Source: Candidatus Dojkabacteria bacterium
Lineage (GTDB): Bacteria; Patescibacteriota; Dojkabacteria; B142; OLB20
Assembly: GCA_020429485.1 (NCBI GenBank)
Contig: JAGQLK010000035.1
Location: forward strand, 1-9,124
Reading direction: 5' to 3'
DNA length: 9,124 nt
Under the pieces are notes generated by a model. It worked only from the letters and a program-made list of their open reading frames with translations. It ran no database searches and was not told the origin of the DNA. Of the stretch, positions 1-5,439 are shown piece after piece. The position numbers and the translations under genes are program-made. Position 1 is the first letter of the stretch. Each line of letters starts with the position of its first letter.

Positions 1-2
1 AA

Positions 3-8
3 TATAAT
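3..8 (+). promoter_or_regulatory. Probable -10 box (TATAAT) of the transporter leader transcript
   Basis: A perfect TATAAT hexamer lies at the left edge, so any -35 box would be outside the window. A transcript would be expected to begin near positions 14-16, only a few bases before the ATG of the leader ORF at 18. That makes the leader mRNA nearly leaderless, the same geometry as polA (TATAAT at 1966, ATG at 1977). The terminator at 151-176 would end this transcript after about 160 bases unless it is read through into the MFS gene. The hexamer alone is weak evidence in AT-rich DNA; its position relative to the following structures raises its value. Confidence 0.45.
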
Positions 9-17
9 AAACGTACT

Positions 18-128
18 ATGAATAACTTATGTCACAGATATAACCAAGACTCTGTTAAAGCTCAAGTATCCGGGCTTGTATTTGCTATGCCTCAAGCGCA
101 GCAAATAAACAAGAATCAGGGGTTGTAG
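18..128 (+). CDS. Candidate 36-codon leader peptide ORF upstream of the MFS transporter
   Basis: ATG at 18 to TAG at 126-128 encodes 36 residues, beginning MNNLCHRYNQDSV and ending QQINKNQGL; I recognise no family. The frame is also open upstream to the window edge, so it could instead be the 3' end of a longer gene. I prefer a short ORF because a TATAAT box sits 9 bases upstream of the ATG and TACT directly precedes it, as in other starts in this window. It lies in front of a terminator, and its last codons (116-124) are complementary to the terminator's 5' arm. This is the layout of a leader peptide in ribosome-mediated attenuation. There is no SD. An AT-rich 42-codon open stretch can occur by chance, and the region may instead be a structured non-coding RNA. 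Confidence 0.35.
   Translation: MNNLCHRYNQDSVKAQVSGLVFAMPQAQQINKNQGL
79..107 (+). promoter_or_regulatory. Leader RNA hairpin, 11 pairs with CTCAA loop
   Basis: TATTTGCT (79-86) is perfectly complementary to AGCAAATA (100-107). After one A-C mismatch the stem continues with U-G, G-C and C-G, closing a five-base CTCAA loop. The hairpin lies inside the candidate leader ORF, just upstream of the segment 116-124 that can pair with the terminator. It may be part of a switching structure or an RNA aptamer. I matched it to no known riboswitch family. A second, longer-range pairing option is GCTTG (74-78) with CAAGC (93-97), which would disrupt this hairpin. Confidence 0.5.
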
Positions 129-159
129 ACGTACGTTATTAGTCCATATTAACCTCTGA
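116..159 (+). promoter_or_regulatory. Possible antiterminator helix competing with the leader terminator
   Basis: TCAGGGGTT at 116-124 can pair with AACCTCTGA at 151-159 over nine contiguous positions with one G-U wobble. Positions 151-159 are the 5' arm of the terminator hairpin, so the two structures exclude each other. The upstream strand of this helix comprises the last codons of the candidate leader ORF (CAG GGG TTG, followed by TAG). A ribosome finishing the ORF would cover it and let the terminator form, while a ribosome stalled earlier would leave it free to antiterminate. What is seen is the complementarity; the switching role is inferred. Confidence 0.45.
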
Positions 160-176
160 GCTCAGAGGTTTTTTTT
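151..176 (+). terminator. Intrinsic terminator (attenuator) ahead of the MFS gene
   Basis: AACCTCTGAGCTCAGAGGTT is a perfect 20-base palindrome, folding as an 8-pair stem with an AGCT loop, followed without a gap by a run of T residues to 176. This is a textbook rho-independent terminator. No complete gene ends just before it inside the window except the candidate leader ORF (TAG at 126-128), so it either ends a short RNA or unseen upstream gene, or acts as an attenuator for the transporter starting at 290. The complementary segment at 116-124 favours the attenuator reading. Confidence 0.85.
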
Positions 177-209
177 ATCCCCAAATTTATTCCTTTGAAA
201 TCAGTGGTT

Positions 210-251
210 GAATTGGCTTAATAAGCTGCCGATACAGCTGTAAGCCGGTTC
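210..251 (+). promoter_or_regulatory. Large imperfect stem-loop / dyad upstream of the MFS gene
   Basis: Bases 210-220 pair with 241-251 over 11 positions, including two T-G wobbles; the core GGCTTA/TAAGCC is perfect. Inside, after a small internal loop, AGCTG (224-228) pairs with CAGCT (235-239) around a CCGATA loop. As RNA it is a stable leader stem-loop between the terminator and the start codon; as DNA it could be a protein operator, since it contains the palindromes GCTTAATAAGC and ACAGCTGT. A weak promoter, TTGAAT (208-213) with 17-base spacing to GATACA (231-236), would overlap it, giving the transporter a second start independent of the attenuator. Which role applies cannot be decided from sequence. 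Confidence 0.5.
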
Positions 252-272
252 TTAACAAATAAATAAATACTA

Positions 273-288
273 ATTTTCGGAGGAAAAT
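273..288 (+). promoter_or_regulatory. MFS Shine-Dalgarno (GGAGG) held in a small hairpin
   Basis: GGAGG at 279-283 sits six bases before the ATG at 290 and is the only strong SD in the window, fixing the MFS start. It lies in a six-pair hairpin, ATTTTC (273-278) with GAAAAT (283-288), with GGAG as the tetraloop. The stem is AT-rich and therefore weak, so it may tune rather than block ribosome access. Confidence 0.65.
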
Positions 289-289
289 A

Positions 290-1462
290 ATGTTTAAAAA
301 CAACAAAAATAAATTGAATGGCTATTCTTTAATCTTCTTTATGTTGAAGATAGCGCGTGTAATGGCTTTTAGTTGGTCTAATGCTACGTATGTGCTGTTC
401 TTGTTGGAGAAGGGTATTGATTTGCCTACCGCAAATATTATCAATATTTGCTTTATGGCAACAGTGCTGGTGATTGATCCGCTGACTGGGAGATTAGCTG
501 ATAAGATTGGTCAACGAGTGATCTTTGTAGCTGGAATGATAGTAGGTAGCATTGGGATGTTTGCGTATGCCTTAAGTACCAGCTTCTGGGGCTTTGTGCT
601 TGCAGAGTTTATTGTTGGTATTGGTTATGCACTCATGTCTGAAGCACCTGAATCATGGCTCAGAAATCGTGTCGGGAAAAACCAAGCGCATTCTATACAA
701 TCAACTGTCGGCGCATGGACGAGCCTCCTGACAACTATACCAGCATTTATTGGGGCTTTGGTAGGGAATCATATTGGTTATGAATATCCTTGGGCACTAG
801 GTGGTTTTGTAGGGCTTCTAGCTACTGTCTTCTTGATCGTCAATGTATTTGGAGATGCAAAGGTTGATCCTGTGCATGATGAAAACCAGATGAGTATTTG
901 GAAATCAATATCGAGCTCATTTGCTCATAAGCACATCCGTTTTGTCTTTCTGGTGGTAATAGTCACGCGTATCTGTTATCAGCCATTTAACATGTTCTGG
1001 TCGAAGATTCTTGAAGATTTGATGGGAGATGCTTCTTTCATAGGCTATTTTTGGGTGCTAATCTCTATAGCTATGGCGATAGGTTCGCGTATGGCAAAGG
1101 AAATAAAGGTATTCTCAAGAGTAAAGCTTGTAATATTCATGATTCTGATTGGAGTGTGCATTATTATTCCCTCGCTCAAAGGTGAAGTGATTTGGATAAT
1201 CGTGGGATTCTTTATGCACGAGGTATTTCGAGAACTTTTGGTAAGGACGATTTGGACTTATGCTAATGATTTCATCAGTGACAGCAACCGATCCACTATG
1301 AACAGTATACGTAGCTCTGTTTCTACAGGTGCTAACATAGTCGGTCTGGCATTGTCTGGGGTTATGGTTGAGTTCTTTAGTCCTCTTCAGGTCTGGATTT
1401 TGTCTGGACTTTTATTAGTACTTTTTGCATTGATTCTAGCTGTGGACTGTAGAAAACGCTAA
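290..1462 (+). CDS. MFS transporter, probable efflux permease
   Basis: This 390-residue integral membrane protein of the major facilitator superfamily would move a small solute or drug across the cytoplasmic membrane by a cation-coupled mechanism. The length and the run of hydrophobic segments fit the family's 12-helix plan. The motif A loop between helices 2 and 3 is visible as GRLADKIGQR (67-76), with G67, D71, K72 and R76 conserved. An acidic EAPESW stretch (118-123) follows in the region of helices 4-5. A charged cytoplasmic loop at about 189-214 separates the two halves. Substrate cannot be read from sequence. The start is set by GGAGG six bases upstream. The gene stands alone between two intrinsic terminators, behind a structured leader. 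Sampled lines look about 40-48% GC against about 30% in the Fic and ligase genes; with its unique SD this suggests a different origin. Confidence 0.88.
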   Translation: MFKNNKNKLNGYSLIFFMLKIARVMAFSWSNATYVLFLLEKGIDLPTANIINICFMATVLVIDPLTGRLADKIGQRVIFVAGMIVGSIGMFAYALSTSFWGFVLAEFIVGIGYALMSEAPESWLRNRVGKNQAHSIQSTVGAWTSLLTTIPAFIGALVGNHIGYEYPWALGGFVGLLATVFLIVNVFGDAKVDPVHDENQMSIWKSISSSFAHKHIRFVFLVVIVTRICYQPFNMFWSKILEDLMGDASFIGYFWVLISIAMAIGSRMAKEIKVFSRVKLVIFMILIGVCIIIPSLKGEVIWIIVGFFMHEVFRELLVRTIWTYANDFISDSNRSTMNSIRSSVSTGANIVGLALSGVMVEFFSPLQVWILSGLLLVLFALILAVDCRKR

Positions 1463-1480
1463 TCTGTGCAACTTTATTAT

Positions 1481-1516
1481 GTGGGCGAAATATATCGGAA
1501 TTTCGTCCACTTTTTT
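1481..1516 (+). terminator. Intrinsic terminator of the MFS gene
   Basis: GTGGGCGAAAT (1481-1491) pairs with ATTTCGTCCAC (1500-1510) across 11 positions with one G-U wobble. The loop is eight bases and six T residues follow at 1511-1516. It begins 18 bases after the MFS stop codon and isolates that gene from polA. Confidence 0.88.
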
Positions 1517-1965
1517 CTCCTTTTTGAGTAGGTATTTATTAATCAATCAGTAGTTATTTTGTTAAGGTTTAGAGGTACGATTAGCTGTAAATTAGCTATA
1601 TTTCTTGGAGAGGTTACCTATACTAATTCGATAGAGCTTTTTCTAAATAGTTAATTTCGTTATTTCGATGTAATAATTTATTTGCAAATCATAGTATCGT
1701 GAAATATGTTTCATGTGGATAACATACTGGGCTAATAGCCTAAGAGGGTGGTATATAATGAGCAAAGATTTAGAACACGAATCCGAAATATAATCATAGT
1801 GTAGCATTAAATTTGAACAGAATTTTGCACTAATTATTGTCGACCGGCAAAATATATAAAATATTTGTTACAAGAGATAGAATTATGTTCTGAAAAATAA
1901 AATTCATATTCGACTAAAGTTCTACTAAAAATCGATGCAATTTAGACTGGTTAGTTTTGATGATG
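1517..1965. other. 450-bp AT-rich intergenic region with small dyads and one DnaA-box match
   Basis: No convincing protein gene or tRNA is seen here on either strand. Visible items are a hairpin TAGCT/AGCTA (near 1580-1600), a dyad CGTGAAA/TTTCATG (1698-1715), a perfect DnaA-box 9-mer on the minus strand (1714-1722), and the short palindrome GGCTAATAGCC (1729-1739 region). There is also a TATAAT at 1754-1759 overlapping the ATG of a 12-codon frame (1758-1793, peptide MSKDLEHESEI) that has GAGGG nine bases upstream. The micro-ORF is too short to support. From about 1840 onward the DNA is very AT-rich up to the polA promoter. The size of the gap is notable beside a downstream operon whose genes are 1-40 bases apart. 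Confidence 0.5.
1714..1722 (-). promoter_or_regulatory. Perfect DnaA-box 9-mer (TTATCCACA on the minus strand)
   Basis: TGTGGATAA on the plus strand is the exact complement of the consensus DnaA box. Only one copy is seen in this intergenic region; a weaker 7/9 match (TTATCCATG) lies near 8923. A single box cannot define an origin, but it could titrate DnaA or let it regulate the replication gene polA downstream. It overlaps the 3' arm of the TGAAA/TTTCA dyad. Chance occurrence in AT-rich DNA is possible. Confidence 0.35.
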
Positions 1966-1971
1966 TATAAT
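1943..1971 (+). promoter_or_regulatory. polA promoter, leaderless geometry
   Basis: TAGACT (1943-1948; four of six matches to TTGACA) is followed after exactly 17 bases by a perfect TATAAT (1966-1971). The expected transcription start falls at or within a base or two of the A of the polA ATG at 1977, so the mRNA would begin at the start codon. No SD precedes this ATG, which agrees with leaderless translation. Confidence 0.65.
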
Positions 1972-1976
1972 TACTT

Positions 1977-4694
1977 ATGCAAAATTCTAAAAATACAGTA
2001 CTACTTATTGATTCAAATGCACTAATACACAGGGCATATCATGCTTTTCCTAAACATTTAGTCACTCGAGATGGCCAGCTTGTGAACGCTGCATACGGCT
2101 TTACAAGGCTGTTATTGACTGTTTTAAAGCAATTTAATCCAGAGTATGTTGTGTGTGCATTCGATACTAGTGCTCCAACTTTTAGACATAAGATGTATGA
2201 TGAGTATAAAGCAACTCGTGCCAAGACTGATGATGATTTAATTGAGCAGTTTCCAATTGCTCAAAAAGTAGTAGAAACGCTGAATATACCTATGTTGATG
2301 CAGAAAGGCCTAGAAGCGGATGATATTATTGGCACAATTAGTAGAAACAAGGAACTAATTGGTAGTAAAAAGATTGTTGTTACTGGAGATAGGGACTTAT
2401 TGCAATTGATAGACGATGAAACAGAAGTATTCTTATCAGGTAATTCATTCTCAAAGTCTCAGCTATTTGGGAATATTAATGTAGTAGATAAATTAGGCTT
2501 TGGAGCTGATAAGCTAATCGAATTCAAAGGATTGCGTGGTGATTCCAGTGATAATATTCCTGGGGTAAAAGGAGTCGGGGACAAGATCGCTACAGATTTA
2601 ATAAAAGAATATGGAACAATAGAAAATGTTTATGACCATCTTGAAGACCTGAAAACTGCTGCCAGAAATAGGCTAACAGGCAATTACGATATAGCTTTGA
2701 TGAGTAGAGAGCTAGCAACTATCAAGCTAGATGCTGATCTGGATTTCAAATTGGCGGATGCTAAATTATCGGATTATGATCAAAACAAGGTTATAGACTT
2801 ATTTAATGAATTAGAATTTAGGTCACTAGTTAAGGATCTGCCAAAGGTTGATAAGGTACGACAAACGGGTCAGATGGGGCTTATGGATACAACTAATCAA
2901 GAAGATGCTTCAGTTAGTTCTCATGAGCCAAAAGTCGAATTCAATAATTATGATTCTTCGAATATCGAAGAATTCCAAACTATACTTAAAGATGCAGGAG
3001 TAGCAGCGATTGAAGTTGGATTGCTCAACGATAATATTTTTTCTAGGATAAGCACTCTTGCTATAAATATCGGAGAAAATAGCAATATCATTGATTTTCA
3101 GACCTTAAACTCAGATCAAAAGTTGAATTTGTGCAATATGCTTGAATCAATAACTCTTGTTGCTAGCGAGGGGAAGAGAGTTAGGCATGCTTTCCTGTCT
3201 GAAGGGTATGAAAATGTCAGTATTGAATTTGATGTACAAGTGGCTGAATTCTTATGTGGCTATGCAAGGACTAAGATAGACCTGGAAAATATGGCTTTTT
3301 CAAGACTAAATATAGTATATGAGGAAGGAAAGCTCGCTGCAGACAAAGAAAACCAAGCATTTCGAGCTGAGATCGTTTTTAAGCTATATCAAAAACTATT
3401 AGAGGAGATTGATACTACTCAGGCCAAAGAAGAAAATACCAATTGGGATATTAAAAAATTATTCTACGAATTAGAAATGCCACTTCAGAATGTTTTGGTT
3501 GATATGGAAAGAAATGGAATTTACCTTGATGCTAAGTATCTTTTGGATTTTGCAGCTCAGCTTGATGAAGATATTGCGAAGATAACTAAGAAGATCTACG
3601 GTGAGATTGGTCATGAATTTAATCTCGCATCTCCAAAACAGCTTGGAGAAGCACTATTTGATAAGATGAATCTGCCAGGTGGCAAGAAAACTAAGACAGG
3701 GAGCTATTCAACAAATGAAAGAGTATTAAGCAATCTGAAGAATGATTTCCCAGTCGTTAAGGATATTCTCTCTTATAGGGAAATGAGTAAGCTTAGGTCA
3801 ACATATACAGATGCATTAGTGGATCTCATTGATAAAGAAACTGGTAGGGTTCACTCTAGCTTTAGCCAGGTAGTTGCCGCTACAGGCAGACTTGCATCAA
3901 GTAAGCCTAATTTGCAAAATATACCGATATCAACTGAATTGGGCCATGGCGTTCGTAAGGCCTTTAAAGCAGCTGAAGGTAAAAAGTTGATTTTTATAGA
4001 TTATTCACAGCAAGAGTTGAGGCTTCTTGCTCACTTCTCGAAGGAAGATAATCTGATTCAGGCATTTAGAGAAGATAAGGATATTCATGCTTTAACAGCA
4101 TCTAAGTTATTTGGTAAAGAAATTGATTCTGTTACAAAGGAAGAAAGACGTATTGGTAAAACGGTGAACTTTGGTGTTGTATATGGTATCTCTGCCTTTG
4201 GTCTTTCTGATAGGCTTGATATGTCGCGTGAAGATGGGCAGGTCTTTATTGACGCCTTTTATGAGAGTTATCCTAATGTTAAGCTTTTCTTTACGAATCT
4301 AATAAAAGAGGCGAAATTGAGTGGATTTGTTCAGACAATATTAGGCAGACGAAGAGACTGCTCATTGCTGAATTCAAGGAATTTTCAGGTGAGATCGGCT
4401 ACCGAGAGAGAAGTTATTAACTATCCTCTACAGGGAAGTGCAGCAGATATGATGAAAATTGCTATGCTTAGGGTGCATAATCTTATAAAATCAAAGTATT
4501 CAGACTATGCCAAATTAATTCTACAGATACATGATGAGCTAGTATTTGAGGTTGACGCCAAGGTGAGTGACAGGATGCTTGAGGAGTTTATTAAGGATGT
4601 GAAAGATATTATGCTTACTGTTCTAGAATTGGAGCTTCCTATGAAGGTAGATGTTGAGATTGGAGATAATCTTTCAGAAACTAAAAAGCTATAA
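1977..4694 (+). CDS. polA: DNA polymerase I
   Basis: This 905-residue family A polymerase fills gaps in repair and replaces RNA primers on the lagging strand. Residues 1-290 form the 5'-3' exonuclease, with metal-binding acids D12, D63, E113/D115/D116, D138/D140 and D189/D192, and a helix-hairpin-helix (GVKGVGDKIA, 196-205). Residues about 320-480 correspond to the 3'-5' exonuclease domain, but the DxE motif reads AIEVG and the other acidic motifs are missing, so proofreading is probably lost, as in Taq and Bacillus Pol I. The polymerase domain fills the rest: motif A DYSQQELR (675-682), motif B with K728, F732, Y736 and G737, and motif C HDE (852-854). Motif A has Gln679 where most bacterial enzymes have Ile. 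The start is fixed by the leaderless promoter five bases upstream. It heads a co-directional gene run. Confidence 0.97.
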   Translation: MQNSKNTVLLIDSNALIHRAYHAFPKHLVTRDGQLVNAAYGFTRLLLTVLKQFNPEYVVCAFDTSAPTFRHKMYDEYKATRAKTDDDLIEQFPIAQKVVETLNIPMLMQKGLEADDIIGTISRNKELIGSKKIVVTGDRDLLQLIDDETEVFLSGNSFSKSQLFGNINVVDKLGFGADKLIEFKGLRGDSSDNIPGVKGVGDKIATDLIKEYGTIENVYDHLEDLKTAARNRLTGNYDIALMSRELATIKLDADLDFKLADAKLSDYDQNKVIDLFNELEFRSLVKDLPKVDKVRQTGQMGLMDTTNQEDASVSSHEPKVEFNNYDSSNIEEFQTILKDAGVAAIEVGLLNDNIFSRISTLAINIGENSNIIDFQTLNSDQKLNLCNMLESITLVASEGKRVRHAFLSEGYENVSIEFDVQVAEFLCGYARTKIDLENMAFSRLNIVYEEGKLAADKENQAFRAEIVFKLYQKLLEEIDTTQAKEENTNWDIKKLFYELEMPLQNVLVDMERNGIYLDAKYLLDFAAQLDEDIAKITKKIYGEIGHEFNLASPKQLGEALFDKMNLPGGKKTKTGSYSTNERVLSNLKNDFPVVKDILSYREMSKLRSTYTDALVDLIDKETGRVHSSFSQVVAATGRLASSKPNLQNIPISTELGHGVRKAFKAAEGKKLIFIDYSQQELRLLAHFSKEDNLIQAFREDKDIHALTASKLFGKEIDSVTKEERRIGKTVNFGVVYGISAFGLSDRLDMSREDGQVFIDAFYESYPNVKLFFTNLIKEAKLSGFVQTILGRRRDCSLLNSRNFQVRSATEREVINYPLQGSAADMMKIAMLRVHNLIKSKYSDYAKLILQIHDELVFEVDAKVSDRMLEEFIKDVKDIMLTVLELELPMKVDVEIGDNLSETKKL

Positions 4695-4714
4695 TCTGTG
4701 AAACAAAGTTTCAT
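4690..4714 (+). promoter_or_regulatory. TATAAT box and TGAAAC/GTTTCA hairpin just after polA
   Basis: A TATAAT (4690-4695) overlaps the polA stop codon, but no good -35 is seen 17 bases upstream. It is followed by a perfect inverted repeat, TGAAAC (4699-4704), AAA, GTTTCA (4708-4713). The hairpin is AT-rich and followed by a T-rich but interrupted stretch, so it could be a weak or partial terminator, an mRNA-end stabiliser, or an operator. It resembles the dyad at 1698-1715. The gap from polA to the next gene (39 bases) is the largest inside the gene run, consistent with a control point here. Confidence 0.35.
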
Positions 4715-4733
4715 TATTTATTAAAAATATACT

Positions 4734-5096
4734 ATGAATTTAATCAAGAACACCCTTAAAGGCATATTCTTTGTGTTTGGTATCATGTTAGGTGTTAGGA
4801 TATTTAAAAACCGAAAGTCAGACGATATGCTTTACCAAGAAGCAGATATTGAGCCTGAAATTGAAAAATCTACTATTGTGATGAAGTCTCAAAGTCTCAG
4901 CTCAGATCTCAATAATAGGCAAAAAAGAATAATTGAACTAATCAAAGAATATGGTCAGGTCGAGATGAAGCTACTGAGGAGAGAATTTCCTGATGTGACC
5001 TCAAGGACTCTTCGTAGGGACCTTACGAAATTATCTGACGAAAATTTAATTTATAAAGAAGGATCAACCAAAGCAGCAACATATTACTTGAATTAA
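4734..5096 (+). CDS. Membrane-anchored winged-helix protein
   Basis: The 120-residue product has one hydrophobic segment near the N terminus (about 7-22), a basic patch (KNRK, 25-28) that predicts the rest is cytoplasmic, and an acidic linker (about 30-58). A C-terminal winged helix-turn-helix follows (59-120, beginning LNNRQKRIIEL). The domain aligns without gaps to the last 62 residues of the Fic protein two genes downstream, sharing RQ, P-V, RDL, TK-A-Y-L and other positions (about 22 identities by eye). Such domains bind DNA or mediate protein contacts; here it would be tethered to the membrane. No catalytic residues are seen and I know no named family for the whole architecture. The ATG has no SD; TACT directly precedes it. 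It ends one base before the next ATG. Confidence 0.75.
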   Translation: MNLIKNTLKGIFFVFGIMLGVRIFKNRKSDDMLYQEADIEPEIEKSTIVMKSQSLSSDLNNRQKRIIELIKEYGQVEMKLLRREFPDVTSRTLRRDLTKLSDENLIYKEGSTKAATYYLN

Positions 5097-5097
5097 G

Positions 5098-5436
5098 ATG
5101 AATAAGAATATAGCTAAAATAATACTAATATTTGTGACACTTATTTCACCACTAATTGATTTGTTTATTGTCCCTGTGATGGCAATACCATCAGCACTTA
5201 TTATGTCTTTCTTTATAGATGGCCCCAAATGCGATGGTAAACTATTTTGTGAGCTTGGGCTATACTATAATTTTGTATTAGTTATAGGTGTAATAAGTGG
5301 TATAGCTATTACTAGATTCTTGCTATTCGTATTGAACAAAAGATTCTCAGTTAACAAAAAATTCTATGATTATTTACAGATTACTGTAATTGTTTATCAT
5401 ATCGCTGCCTACCTATTCTTAACTCTTTACTACTAA
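5098..5436 (+). CDS. Small integral membrane protein, unknown function
   Basis: I do not recognise a family. The 112-residue sequence is mostly hydrophobic, with likely membrane segments at about 5-24, 25-40, 56-79 and 93-111. A short polar loop (41-55) contains two cysteines, C45 and C51, that could form a disulphide or bind a metal if the loop faces outside. A basic stretch (80-88, NKRFSVNKK) lies between the third and fourth segments. The start codon is one base after the previous stop and the gene ends three bases before the Fic start, so it is almost certainly co-transcribed and probably translationally coupled. Its position between the membrane-anchored winged-helix gene and the Fic gene suggests a membrane partner or sensor for those proteins; this is inference from order only. 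Confidence 0.65.
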   Translation: MNKNIAKIILIFVTLISPLIDLFIVPVMAIPSALIMSFFIDGPKCDGKLFCELGLYYNFVLVIGVISGIAITRFLLFVLNKRFSVNKKFYDYLQITVIVYHIAAYLFLTLYY

Positions 5437-5439
5437 TCT

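Noticed and set aside
1..180. tmRNA, tRNA, 6S, SRP or RNase P RNA in the left leader
   Set aside because: I find no T-loop GGTTCGA, no CCA end, no SRP GGAAGCAGC-type loop and no RNase P core motif; only generic hairpins and a terminator.
1758..1793. Twelve-codon ORF (MSKDLEHESEI) after a TATAAT and GAGGG
   Set aside because: It is too short to support as a gene, and its ATG overlaps the -10-like box, so the two signals cannot both serve it.
1517..1976. Chromosomal origin of replication
   Set aside because: Only one perfect DnaA box is present, there is no cluster of boxes, and dnaA, dnaN or other usual neighbours are absent.
4728..4733. TATACT directly before the ATG at 4734 as a promoter for that gene
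   Set aside because: Transcription would start about seven bases inside the coding sequence, downstream of the ATG, and no alternative in-frame Met follows within the N-terminal membrane segment at a suitable place.
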